Shown: piece by piece, positions 55,318 to 64,000 of the stretch | How positions within the stretch are numbered: position 1 is the stretch's first letter | Layout: each line of letters opens with the position of its first letter | Notes under the pieces: model-generated | Database searches by the model: none | Told to the model about the DNA's origin: nothing | The model's input: the letters and a program-made list of their open reading frames with translations, nothing else | Origin: Allobosea lathyri | Lineage (GTDB): Bacteria; Pseudomonadota; Alphaproteobacteria; Rhizobiales; Beijerinckiaceae | Length of the DNA: 64,000 bases | Reading direction: 5' to 3' | NCBI RefSeq assembly: GCF_900108245.1 | Contig: NZ_FNUY01000015.1 | Coordinates: forward strand, 28,489-92,488 | Program-made: the position numbers and the translations under genes

Positions 55318-55755
55318 CTACAACAGCCCCAGCGCCGCCAGTTCCCGCCGCAACTCCTCCGGCATCGCGCCGAGATCGCCGCTGCGTCCGTCGATGTCGC
55401 GCGGCTTGTCCTTGTCGGCGAGATAGCGCCAGCCCTGGAAAGGCCGGCAGGGGCGCGGCTCGACCGGCACGATCACCGGCTCCAGCACGAGATGGCAGCG
55501 GCCGATGCCATCGGCATCCGTGAAGGGGCGGATTTCGGTGAGCCTCTGGCGGGCCGAAATCTGGCCCTTGATCACCCAGTAGAGCGAGCCCTCGCCGACA
55601 ATCTCGTCGACGCGCTTGGGCACCATCCGGGTGGTGTGCGTCTGCTCCTCCGGGCGGCCCAGCCGCCGCATCAGCGCCATCTGCTCCTCGACCCATTCGT
55701 CGAGGTCGCTGATCGATTCCGCGCCGACGCAGAGTTTGAGCATATGAAGCGGCAT
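55318..55755 (-). CDS. DUF1489 family protein
   Basis: A 145-residue cytoplasmic protein of an alphaproteobacterial family of unknown function. Conserved stretches: LHMLKLCVGAESISDLDEW, HTTRMVPKRVDEI, GSLYWVIKGQISARQ and RPCRPFQGWRYL. The start MPLHMLK at 55755 matches the family; the upstream in-frame extension has no ribosome site. Rich in Arg, Trp and Pro. No partner gene evident. Confidence 0.85.
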   Translation of the reverse strand: MPLHMLKLCVGAESISDLDEWVEEQMALMRRLGRPEEQTHTTRMVPKRVDEIVGEGSLYWVIKGQISARQRLTEIRPFTDADGIGRCHLVLEPVIVPVEPRPCRPFQGWRYLADKDKPRDIDGRSGDLGAMPEELRRELAALGLL

Positions 55756-55833
55756 GGCCGGCAACCTAATGCGGCAGGGGCAACCCGGCCAGCACCTGCG
55801 ACGTTTACTCCACAGATGCGGTTCGCCCTTTAT

Positions 55834-55940
55834 CGTCATCCCGGACGCAGCGAAGCGAAGATCCGGGATCCATTCCTGAGCGCCCTATGGAAAGCTTCCG
55901 GCATGGATCCCGGGTCTCCCTACGGTCGCCCGGGATGACG
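55834..55940. repeat. Family A intergenic palindrome, copy 10
   Basis: CGTCATCCCGGACGCAGCGAAG to CCGGGATGACG, in the divergent region between the DUF1489 gene and the SDR gene. It is one of the few copies likely to lie near promoters. Confidence 0.87.
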
Positions 55941-55991
55941 GCTACGGATAGGCGAGCTAGATCATACTCAAACGACGCGGAGACACGAACC

Positions 55992-56759
55992 ATGCGCGGA
56001 CTTGCAGGCAAAGCCATCCTCGTCACCGGCTCATCGACCGGCATCGGTTACGCGATGGCACAGCGCCTGGTCGCCGACGGCGCCAAGGTCCTGATCCACG
56101 GCCATGACCAGGCCGAGGTCGATGCCGCCTGCCGCCATCTCGGTGCAGCGACCCAAGGAGCCACCGGCGATCTCGCCGACCCGGCCACCGCCCAGGTCAT
56201 CGTCGATGCCACGGTCAAGGCGTTCGGGCGCATCGACGGCCTCGTCAACAATGCCGGCATCTACCCGCGCGGCGTGCTCGGCGAGACGACGGCAGCCTTC
56301 TTCGACCATATGTTCGCGATCAACACCCGCGCGCCGCTGCTCTGCGCCGAGGCCGCTGTCCACGCCTTCCGCCTGCAGAAATCCGGTGGTGCGATCGTCA
56401 CTGTCGGCTCGATCAACGCCTATTGCGGCCTGTCGAACCTGACGGTTTATTCGATGTCGAAGGGCGCGCTGATGACGATGACGCGCAATCTCGCCAACGC
56501 GCTCGGGCCCGAGCGCATCCGGGTCAACCAGCTCAATGTCGGCTGGACCTTCACCGCCAACGAGGATGCGACGCAGCGGCGCGAGGGCCAGAAACCCGGC
56601 TGGCAGAACGAAGTCCCGCTCAAGCTCGCGCCGACCGGCCGGATCATGCAGCCGGAGGAAATCGCCGCGCATACCGCCTTCTGGCTCTCCGACGACAGCG
56701 CGCCCGTCTCAGGCCAGCTCTATGAGGTCGAGCAATATCCGGTGATCGGGCGCGTATGA
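55992..56759 (+). CDS. Short-chain dehydrogenase/reductase, coupled to a kinase-like gene
   Basis: A 255-residue SDR. Cofactor motif VTGSSTGIGYAMA at 11-23, NNAGIYPRG near 88, catalytic Ser in VTVGSINAYCG near 139 and Y-x3-K in YSMSKGALM near 154. HGHDQ after strand 2 suggests NAD(H)/NADP(H) choice cannot be called with confidence. Its stop overlaps the start of the next gene (ATGA), so the two act together. Substrate unknown. Confidence 0.9.
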   Translation: MRGLAGKAILVTGSSTGIGYAMAQRLVADGAKVLIHGHDQAEVDAACRHLGAATQGATGDLADPATAQVIVDATVKAFGRIDGLVNNAGIYPRGVLGETTAAFFDHMFAINTRAPLLCAEAAVHAFRLQKSGGAIVTVGSINAYCGLSNLTVYSMSKGALMTMTRNLANALGPERIRVNQLNVGWTFTANEDATQRREGQKPGWQNEVPLKLAPTGRIMQPEEIAAHTAFWLSDDSAPVSGQLYEVEQYPVIGRV

Positions 56760-57589
56760 ACGATATCCCCGAGACGAGCTTCGAGCCCTGGCTCACGCGC
56801 TGGAATCTGCTCATCGACGGCCCGCCGATCACCACGCATAGCAGCCGCCTGCTGCCGGTCCGCAGCGGCGGCGAGCCTGCCATGTTGAAGCTGCCGGACG
56901 TCGAGGACGAGCGCCTCGGCTATCGGCTGCTCGAATACTGGAACGGCGACGGTGCGGCGCGCCTCATCGCCCGCGACGAGATCGGCAGCGCCATGCTGAT
57001 CGAGCGCGCGACGGGCCAGCGTTCGCTGTCAGCCATGGCCCGCAATGGGGCCGACGACGAGGCGACTGTCATTCTGTGCGAGGCGATTGCGCGATTGCAG
57101 AAGCCGCGGGGCCCGATGCCGGCCGGCCTCATCCCGCTCGAGATCTGGTTCAAGGACCTCTTTCCGATGGCGGCAAAGCGCGGCGGCCTGCTTGCCTGCT
57201 CGGCTGGCACTGCAGCGGAATTGCTCGCGGCACAGCAGGAGATCGTCCCGCTCCATGCCGATATCCATCATGACAACGTGCTGGATTTCGAGGGGCGCGG
57301 CTGGCGCGCCATCGATCCGAAATGCGTCATCGGCGACCGCGCCTTCGAATACACCATCCTGTTCTGCGACCCCGACCTTGCCGATCCGGAGCCACCTGTC
57401 GCCGTGAGCTGCTTCGCGCGGCGGCTGGAGATCGTGCTGGCGAAGTCGGGATTGGAACGCCGCCGACTACTGCAATGGATCATCGCCTGGTGCGGCCTCT
57501 CCGCCGCCTGGTTCCTCGAAGACGACGATCCGCTGGCGCAGATCAATATGGCGATCATGGAGCGGGGGGTGGCGACGCTCGACTCGTAG
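56756..57589 (+). CDS. APH(6)/StrB-like phosphotransferase
   Basis: A 277-residue kinase-fold protein of the aminoglycoside/hydroxyurea resistance kinase family (PF04655). The catalytic loop reads LHADIHHDNVLDF near 165-177, followed by GWRAIDPKCVIGDRAFEY with the metal-binding Asp. A weak P-loop-like Lys in EPAMLKLPD near 45. StrB inactivates streptomycin by 6-phosphorylation, but chromosomal relatives need not act on antibiotics. Coupled to an SDR by a 4-base overlap, which hints at a small-molecule pathway rather than resistance. Confidence 0.83.
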   Translation: MNDIPETSFEPWLTRWNLLIDGPPITTHSSRLLPVRSGGEPAMLKLPDVEDERLGYRLLEYWNGDGAARLIARDEIGSAMLIERATGQRSLSAMARNGADDEATVILCEAIARLQKPRGPMPAGLIPLEIWFKDLFPMAAKRGGLLACSAGTAAELLAAQQEIVPLHADIHHDNVLDFEGRGWRAIDPKCVIGDRAFEYTILFCDPDLADPEPPVAVSCFARRLEIVLAKSGLERRRLLQWIIAWCGLSAAWFLEDDDPLAQINMAIMERGVATLDS

Positions 57590-57601
57590 GCGCCTCGTCC
57601 T

Positions 57602-57687
57602 GCTCGCCCTTGTGGCGAGCATCCACGTCTTGAACACATCTCGGCGGCAGCAAGACGTGGATGGTCGGGACAAGCCCGACCATGACG
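57602..57687. repeat. Family D palindrome, copy 3
   Basis: CATCCACGTCTTG / CAAGACGTGGATG arms as in copy 1, with flanking GGTCGGGACAAGCCCGACC hairpin. Between convergent genes. Confidence 0.85.
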
Positions 57688-57718
57688 GCAAACGCTCGCC
57701 AAAGCCGCCGAATCGAAT

Positions 57719-57750
57719 CAAAAACTGAGGAACCGCCCGTAAGCGGCTCC
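57719..57750 (-). terminator. Terminator of the carboxylase gene
   Basis: On the minus strand GGAGCCGC-TTACGG-GCGGTTCC (one G-U pair) followed by TCAGTTTTTG, 11 bases after the stop codon. Confidence 0.82.
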
Positions 57751-57760
57751 CGCGATTCAG

Positions 57761-59746
<1,986 letters not shown>

Positions 59747-59775
59747 GGGCGAGTGTCCCTCTGGGCGTGCCGCCT

Positions 59776-60459
59776 TTATAGCCCGCCCGCCGGCTCTGTC
59801 TTGGCCTTGTTGCGCACAGTGGCTTGAGGCTGATCCAACGGCGCCGCCTGCCGCACCGAACGCCAGATCGCCCATGTCGCCTGGAAGCAGATCACCGCGA
59901 CGACGCAGTCGAAAAGATATTCCGGCCAGCGCACCGGCGCGACACGCGCCGCGAGACCGACCAGCGCAAAGCCCGTCGTCGAAATCGCATCGTTGCGGCT
60001 CGACAGCCAGGTCGCCTTGATGACCGGGTTTTGCTCGGCCCGGAAACGCCAGATCAGGCCGATGATGATGAACGCGACGGCAATCGCGCTGCCAGCCGAA
60101 AAACCCAGCGTCCAGATCTCGATCGGGCGCGGCCTGACGATCTTGTCCCAGAGGTCGTAGAGCGTATGCAGCCCTGCCACCGCCATCACCGCGCCGATGG
60201 CCAGGGCGGCGAGTTTTTCGGCGCGGTCGTCGCGGCCGAAGACCAGCGCCGCGATGCCGTAGAGCGCGACGTCATAGACCCAGTCGACGCCGTCCTTGAA
60301 CAGCTGGGGGTTACCGACGGCCATCGCCCAGGCGACGACGCCGATGGCGAAGATCAGGATGCCGAGCGCGATGCCCCAGATGGTAAGGGTGTAGGCGCGG
60401 GCCACTGCCGGGGATGTGACAGCGCCGCCACCGTGCCCGTCATCGCCAGAATCGACCAT
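59776..60459 (-). CDS. CDF-like membrane protein
   Basis: A 227-residue protein with about six hydrophobic segments and no cytoplasmic C-terminal domain. The order fits the cation diffusion facilitator membrane core: DWVYD in the second segment matches the D-x3-D metal pair, and SSRNDAI in the fifth matches H-x3-D but with Ser in place of His. The His-to-Ser change makes zinc transport doubtful. Start ATG 60459. It lies 29 bases from the carboxylase gene on the same strand. Confidence 0.75.
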   Translation of the reverse strand: MVDSGDDGHGGGAVTSPAVARAYTLTIWGIALGILIFAIGVVAWAMAVGNPQLFKDGVDWVYDVALYGIAALVFGRDDRAEKLAALAIGAVMAVAGLHTLYDLWDKIVRPRPIEIWTLGFSAGSAIAVAFIIIGLIWRFRAEQNPVIKATWLSSRNDAISTTGFALVGLAARVAPVRWPEYLFDCVVAVICFQATWAIWRSVRQAAPLDQPQATVRNKAKTEPAGGL

Positions 60460-60474
60460 GCATCATCCCCGCCG

Positions 60475-60596
60475 CGTCATCCCGGACAAGCCGCGAAGCG
60501 GCGCAGATCCGGGATCCATCATAGAGCGCCGATTCTGGAAATGCCTTGGCCCTCAGATGGATCCCGGATCTCCGCTTCGCTGCGTCCAGGATGACG
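60475..60596. repeat. Family A intergenic palindrome, copy 11
   Basis: CGTCATCCCGGACAAGCCGC to CCAGGATGACG; the central spacer is about 15 bases longer than usual. Confidence 0.86.
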
Positions 60597-60628
60597 GCTT
60601 GGTTCAACCGCACAGCGGAAACCGGCCC

Positions 60629-61390
60629 TCACCCCCGCCCGACGAACGGCGCCTTGGTCGCCATCACCGTCACGAACAGCACATTCGCTTCGGGCGGCAG
60701 GCTCGCCATATGCAGCACGGTCGTCGCGACGTTGTCGACATCCATCACCGCCTCGATCTTGTTGGTGCCGTCGGCCTGCGGCACGCCGGTGGTCATCTTG
60801 CGCGCCATCTCGGTCAGAGCATTGCCGATATCGACCTGGCCGACCGCGATGTCGTATTTGCGCCCGTCGAGCGCGGCGGTCTTGGTCAGGCCGGTGATGG
60901 CGTGCTTGGTTGCGGTATAGGCGACCGAGTTCGGCCGCGGCGCATGGGCCGAGATCGAGCCGTTATTGATGATGCGCCCGCCCATCGGCTCCTGCGCCTT
61001 CATCAGCTTGAAGGCCTCCTGCGTGCACAGGAACGGGCCGGTCAGATTGGTGTCGACCACCGCCTGCCACTGCGCCAGCGTCAGATCCTCCAGCATGATC
61101 CCGCCGGGCGCATTGACGCCGGCATTGTTGAAGAGAACGTCGACCCGGCCGAACGCCTGCTTCGTCTTCGCGAAGAGGTTCTGCACCGAGGCCTGGTCGG
61201 TCACGTCGGTCGACACTGCCAGCGCCTGCGCGGCCGGCACGCCCGACAGCGTGATTGTCTCCTCCAGCGCATCCACCCGGCGGCCGGCCAGCACGGTGCG
61301 ATAGCCGTCCTTCAGGAAGGCGAGCGCGACGGCGCGGCCGACGCCCGACCCGGCGCCGGTGATGATCGCGACCTTGTTATGCGCAGACAT
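60629..61390 (-). CDS. Short-chain dehydrogenase/reductase
   Basis: A 253-residue SDR. ITGAGSGVGRAVALAF near 10-25 (TGxxxGxG), AGRR after strand 2 suggesting NADP preference, NNAGVNAPGG near 89, SISAHAPRPNSVAYTATKHAITG near 145-166 (in parts) with the catalytic Ser, Tyr and Lys. Start MSAHNKVA at 61390 with AGGA about 7 bases upstream. Divergent from the Kelch gene. Substrate unknown. Confidence 0.91.
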   Translation of the reverse strand: MSAHNKVAIITGAGSGVGRAVALAFLKDGYRTVLAGRRVDALEETITLSGVPAAQALAVSTDVTDQASVQNLFAKTKQAFGRVDVLFNNAGVNAPGGIMLEDLTLAQWQAVVDTNLTGPFLCTQEAFKLMKAQEPMGGRIINNGSISAHAPRPNSVAYTATKHAITGLTKTAALDGRKYDIAVGQVDIGNALTEMARKMTTGVPQADGTNKIEAVMDVDNVATTVLHMASLPPEANVLFVTVMATKAPFVGRG

Positions 61391-61573
61391 GGCGTATCCT
61401 CGTCGTTTCTTTGAACAAGCCGTTTCAGATGGCGCGCGACCATAGCAGCGCATGCAGCATACGGAACAGGCCGTCGCGCAAGACGACCGCGCTTTCCAGA
61501 CAGATGCGCTTTCGCAAACACTCGCTTGCCAGCGGACACGCAGCCCATAATCTGGCCGGCGGGAGGAGACGCC

Positions 61574-62659
61574 ATGACCAGCCTGAACCGCCGCAACCTG
61601 CTGACTGCGGGCGCGGCCGCGCTCGCCATGCCCGCACTGGCCCAGCAGCCCGGCCATGAGCATCACGGCGGCCAATACGAGCGCCTGAACCAGCCCGGCC
61701 GCATCCAGAAGCCTGAACTCGCCACCACGCAGAACGTCTTCGATTCACCCGCCCCCAAGGCCGCCAATCCCGGCCGCTGGAGCGAGAGGGCCACATTGCC
61801 GATGCCACGTTCGGAAATGGCCTGGGCAACGGCGCATGAGGGCAGAATGCACATCGTCGGCGGCTATGCCGAGCAGCGTGTCGACCGGCCCTATCACCAT
61901 GTCTATGAGGCGACCGCAGACCGCTGGCGCGACGCTGCCCCGCTGCCGCAGGGCGCCAACCATGTCGGCGTCGCCTTCCTAGACGGAAAGCTCTACGCCA
62001 TCGGCGGCTTCCTCGAACAGAACCGCAAGCCGCATCCGCGCTGCTTCGTCTATGATCCCGCCAGCGATCGATGGGCCGAGATCGCGCCCCTGCCCGCTCC
62101 CGTCGGCTCGGCTGCGGTGGTTGGGCTCGACGGCCGCCTCCACGTCATCGGCGGCGCGATCGGCGACAGCTTCGACACCAAGAAATCGATCGACTGGCAC
62201 AGGACTTATGATCCCAAGGCCGACCGCTGGGAGAGCCGCAGCCCGATGCCGACCGCGCGCGATCACACCGGCACGCTGGCGATCGGCCCGCTGATCCATG
62301 TCATCGGCGGGCGGGTCGACAGCTTTCACACCAATTCGAACCTTCACCACGCCTATGACCCCGCCAAGGACATCTGGGCCCCGCGCAACCCGCTGCCGAC
62401 CGCGCGCTCCGGCCATGGCGCGGTGCTCTATCGCGGCAAAGTCTTCGTGATGGGTGGCGAAGGCACCAACCGCGTCTTCGGCCAGATGGAAGCCTACGAC
62501 CCCACTGCCGATAGCTGGGAGCAATACGCCCCGATGCTCACACCGCGCCACGGCCTCGGCGCGGCGCTAGTGGGAGACGCGATCCATGTCGCCGGCGGCG
62601 GCCCGGTCATGGGCGGCGGTGTCCAGAGCGCCGTGCATGAGGCCTTCGTGCTGGGGTAA
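61574..62659 (+). CDS. Tat-exported Kelch-repeat protein
   Basis: A 361-residue secreted beta-propeller. N-terminal twin-arginine-type signal (SLNRRNLLTAGAAALAMPALA, read in parts), a His-rich stretch after cleavage (HEHHGG), then at least five Kelch repeats with the GG pair and Tyr/Trp spacing (VGGYAEQ, IGGFLEQ, IGGAIGD, IGGRVDS, MGGEGTN). Related to N-acetylneuraminate epimerase/galactose oxidase propellers, but no catalytic set is evident. GGAGGAG lies just before the ATG at 61574. A minisatellite follows the stop. Confidence 0.88.
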   Translation: MTSLNRRNLLTAGAAALAMPALAQQPGHEHHGGQYERLNQPGRIQKPELATTQNVFDSPAPKAANPGRWSERATLPMPRSEMAWATAHEGRMHIVGGYAEQRVDRPYHHVYEATADRWRDAAPLPQGANHVGVAFLDGKLYAIGGFLEQNRKPHPRCFVYDPASDRWAEIAPLPAPVGSAAVVGLDGRLHVIGGAIGDSFDTKKSIDWHRTYDPKADRWESRSPMPTARDHTGTLAIGPLIHVIGGRVDSFHTNSNLHHAYDPAKDIWAPRNPLPTARSGHGAVLYRGKVFVMGGEGTNRVFGQMEAYDPTADSWEQYAPMLTPRHGLGAALVGDAIHVAGGGPVMGGGVQSAVHEAFVLG

Positions 62660-62663
62660 GGCA

Positions 62664-62737
62664 GGACTTGGGCAGAGCAAAGGGCTTGGGCAGCGCAAAG
62701 GACTTGAGCCAGCGCAAAGGACTTGGGCCAGCGCAAA
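62664..62737. repeat. 18/19-bp minisatellite after the Kelch gene
   Basis: Four tandem units (62664, 62682, 62700, 62719), two of 18 and two of 19 bases, of the form GGACTTGGGC-C-AGCGCAAA. It starts 4 bases after the stop codon and is non-coding. Confidence 0.88.
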
Positions 62738-62807
62738 GTTTGAAACGCGCGAGCGGCTTCTGGCCGAGAACCGGCCCTGGATTATCTCGTGTTGGGTTTG
62801 GAGAACT

Positions 62808-62919
62808 GTCATCCCGGACGAGCCGCGAAGCGGCGCTGATCCGGGATCCATTCCGGAACCTCAATCGGAAGCGCTCCGGGATGGATCCCGGGTCTCCGCT
62901 ACGCTCCGCCCGGGATGAC
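62808..62919. repeat. Family A intergenic palindrome, copy 12
   Basis: GTCATCCCGGACGAGCCGCG to CCGGGATGAC; inner arms GGGATCCATTCCGG / CCGGGATGGATCCC. Confidence 0.87.
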
Positions 62920-63197
62920 CAACCGCATTAAATTGAACGCGAAAACGATCCAGAGGCTCATACGAATGTGAGGCCCCGAGACCAGGCGTGCGCATCGCTA
63001 CACAGTCGTGACCCGAGCAACGCGGGCCTCCGCCGCAATGCCGGCAAGGGCAGCGTGCGCCCCCTGCATCGCCGGATTGAGCTGTGGATTGCGGCGACGT
63101 CGAGACGACGCACCACAGAATAGCCCTTTTCCTTAATCAAAGGCTCGCATGCTTCACCGACATTTCCTGCGATCCCACAAGCTGGCAAAGGTGGATC

Positions 63198-63842
63198 ATG
63201 ATGATAGGGGCCTCTGTCGCACGGCTGGCTGTCGGCGTGGCGCTCTTTGCCAGTTGGCAGCCGGGACATGCCCGCGCCGATCAGCTCGCGGCCGTGATGC
63301 GCGGCCGCGCCTCTCCACCGGCCGCATTCGTCAACTTTTGCGGGAAGCATCCGTCCGAATGCCGCCAGTCCGGCGCCCTGACGCGCATTGCCTCCTTGTC
63401 CCCGGAGCGTCAGCGGGATCTCGATGAGGTCAACGCGCAGGTCAACGCGACGATAACCGAGATGTCCGACATGGATCATTTCGGCCGGGAGGATGTCTGG
63501 AGCATACCCACTGACGGGCGGGGCGACTGCGAGGATTTTGCACTGCTGAAGCGCAAGTTGCTGATCCAGCGCGGTTGGGCGTCATCGACCCTCTTGATCA
63601 CGGTCGTCGGAACGCCCAGCGGCGAGGGACACGCGGTGCTGACTGTGGTCACCTCGTCGGGGGATTTCGTTCTCGACAACAAGACCTCGCGCATCCTGCT
63701 GTGGTCGCAAACCGGGTATCTGTTCTTCACCCGCATGTCGCAAGCCAATCCACGCGCCTGGGAGTCGATTGACGGGGGCAGCATCCGCGCAACAGCTGCG
63801 ACCCGGCATGCCTTTCAGCCTCTGAGCAGTGCCAGCCGTTAG
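63198..63842 (+). CDS. Transglutaminase-like cysteine peptidase (family C93)
   Basis: A 214-residue exported protein. Signal peptide about 1-27 (cleavage near HARA). The mature part has FCGKHPSEC, VWSIPTDGRGDCEDFALLKR with the catalytic Cys near 117, GHAVLTVVT with the His near 155 and FVLDN with the Asp near 171, the C93 (BTLCP) triad. Relatives include LapG, which cuts surface adhesins; the present branch is the short rhizobial type of unknown target. The ATG at 63198 follows AGGTGG. Monocistronic. Confidence 0.9.
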   Translation: MMIGASVARLAVGVALFASWQPGHARADQLAAVMRGRASPPAAFVNFCGKHPSECRQSGALTRIASLSPERQRDLDEVNAQVNATITEMSDMDHFGREDVWSIPTDGRGDCEDFALLKRKLLIQRGWASSTLLITVVGTPSGEGHAVLTVVTSSGDFVLDNKTSRILLWSQTGYLFFTRMSQANPRAWESIDGGSIRATAATRHAFQPLSSASR

Positions 63843-63928
63843 AGAAGCGCGCCCCGGGTGAACCGGGACGCGTGAGATCGTATTGCGCTGATGGCCAGCG
63901 GTTGCCTGCCATCGCCGCCACCACAACT

Positions 63929-64000
63929 TCAACGACCGCCGTGGCCGCTGCTACCGGCGTTGCCGCCGCCACCATTTCCGTTGCCGCCGCCCTGGCCGCC
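63929..64000 (-). CDS. Gly-rich C-terminus of a gene running off the window
   Basis: On the minus strand the last 23 codons plus TGA read a Gly/Asn-rich tail (GGQGGGNGNGGGGNAGSSGHGGR). The start lies beyond base 64000. Composition fits a secreted or surface protein, but a chance open frame in GC-rich DNA cannot be excluded. Confidence 0.45.
   Translation of the reverse strand, partial: GGQGGGNGNGGGGNAGSSGHGGR

Larger units (their letters stand above)
62660..63197. other. Repeat-filled intergenic region
   Basis: 538 bases between the Kelch gene and the C93 peptidase gene: the minisatellite at 62664, a family A palindrome at 62808, then 62920-63197 where I see nothing recognisable beyond the expected promoter. 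Confidence 0.6.

Noticed and set aside
56756..57589. Streptomycin resistance gene strB
   Set aside because: Family match only; host-like base use and coupling to an SDR argue against a recently acquired resistance gene.

Overview
The window is chromosomal DNA of a GC-rich alphaproteobacterium. Evidence for the group is the gene order dgt-argS-SPOR protein-nagZ-scpAB-tatABC-serS-surE-pcm-nlpD-like-yajC-secDF, the BioR-type biotin regulator with its TTATAGATAA operators, a GTTC-N7-GTTC LexA box, a DUF1127 peptide, a phasin and a C93 transglutaminase-like peptidase. Together these point to Hyphomicrobiales. A Bosea-like genus is my best guess from overall feel, not a demonstrated identification.

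Layout. 1-7000 holds the end of gyrA, an M20 peptidase, a VOC protein under a palindromic operator, ssb with an SOS box, bioY and bioR each behind a BioR box, and a glycine-betaine-type permease plus binding protein without an ATPase. uvrA (7147-10206) carries an N-terminal minisatellite. 10341-12735 is a clearly AT-richer two-gene island: a fused XRE/ImmA metallopeptidase regulator and a beta-family protein. 13015-18260 has a cupin, a Cys-motif hypothetical, arylamine N-acetyltransferase, a Cache-HAMP adenylate cyclase and an orphan ABC binding protein.

18963-44325 is mostly the conserved envelope and housekeeping cluster, nearly all on the minus strand: trmFO, two proteins related to mitochondrial complex I assembly factors, secF, secD, yajC, a DUF815 ATPase, an NlpD-like protein, pcm, surE, serS, tatCBA, scpB, scpA, nagZ, a SPOR protein, argS and dgt. 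It is interrupted by an orphan ABC ATPase, an orphan TRAP binding protein and a small GIY-YIG gene bracketed by two repeat elements. 44424-64000 is mixed metabolism: erpA, a double cold-shock protein, a sirtuin, an aminotransferase, a UxaA-type dehydratase, a phasin, a D,D-carboxypeptidase, a VWA/DnaJ pair, panC, an SDR overlapping a StrB-like kinase, a biotin-dependent carboxylase alpha subunit, a CDF-like membrane protein, a second SDR, a Tat-exported Kelch protein and a C93 peptidase. The last bases are the Gly-rich tail of another gene.

Two features run through the whole window. First, intergenic spaces are packed with long imperfect palindromes of at least four families; family A alone has 12 copies of about 105 bp. 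Second, there are five short tandem repeats (13-21 bp units), three of them inside genes and in frame. The best candidates for something new are the XRE-ImmA/beta island and the palindrome-bracketed GIY-YIG unit. No tRNA, rRNA, CRISPR array, transposase or integrase was seen.
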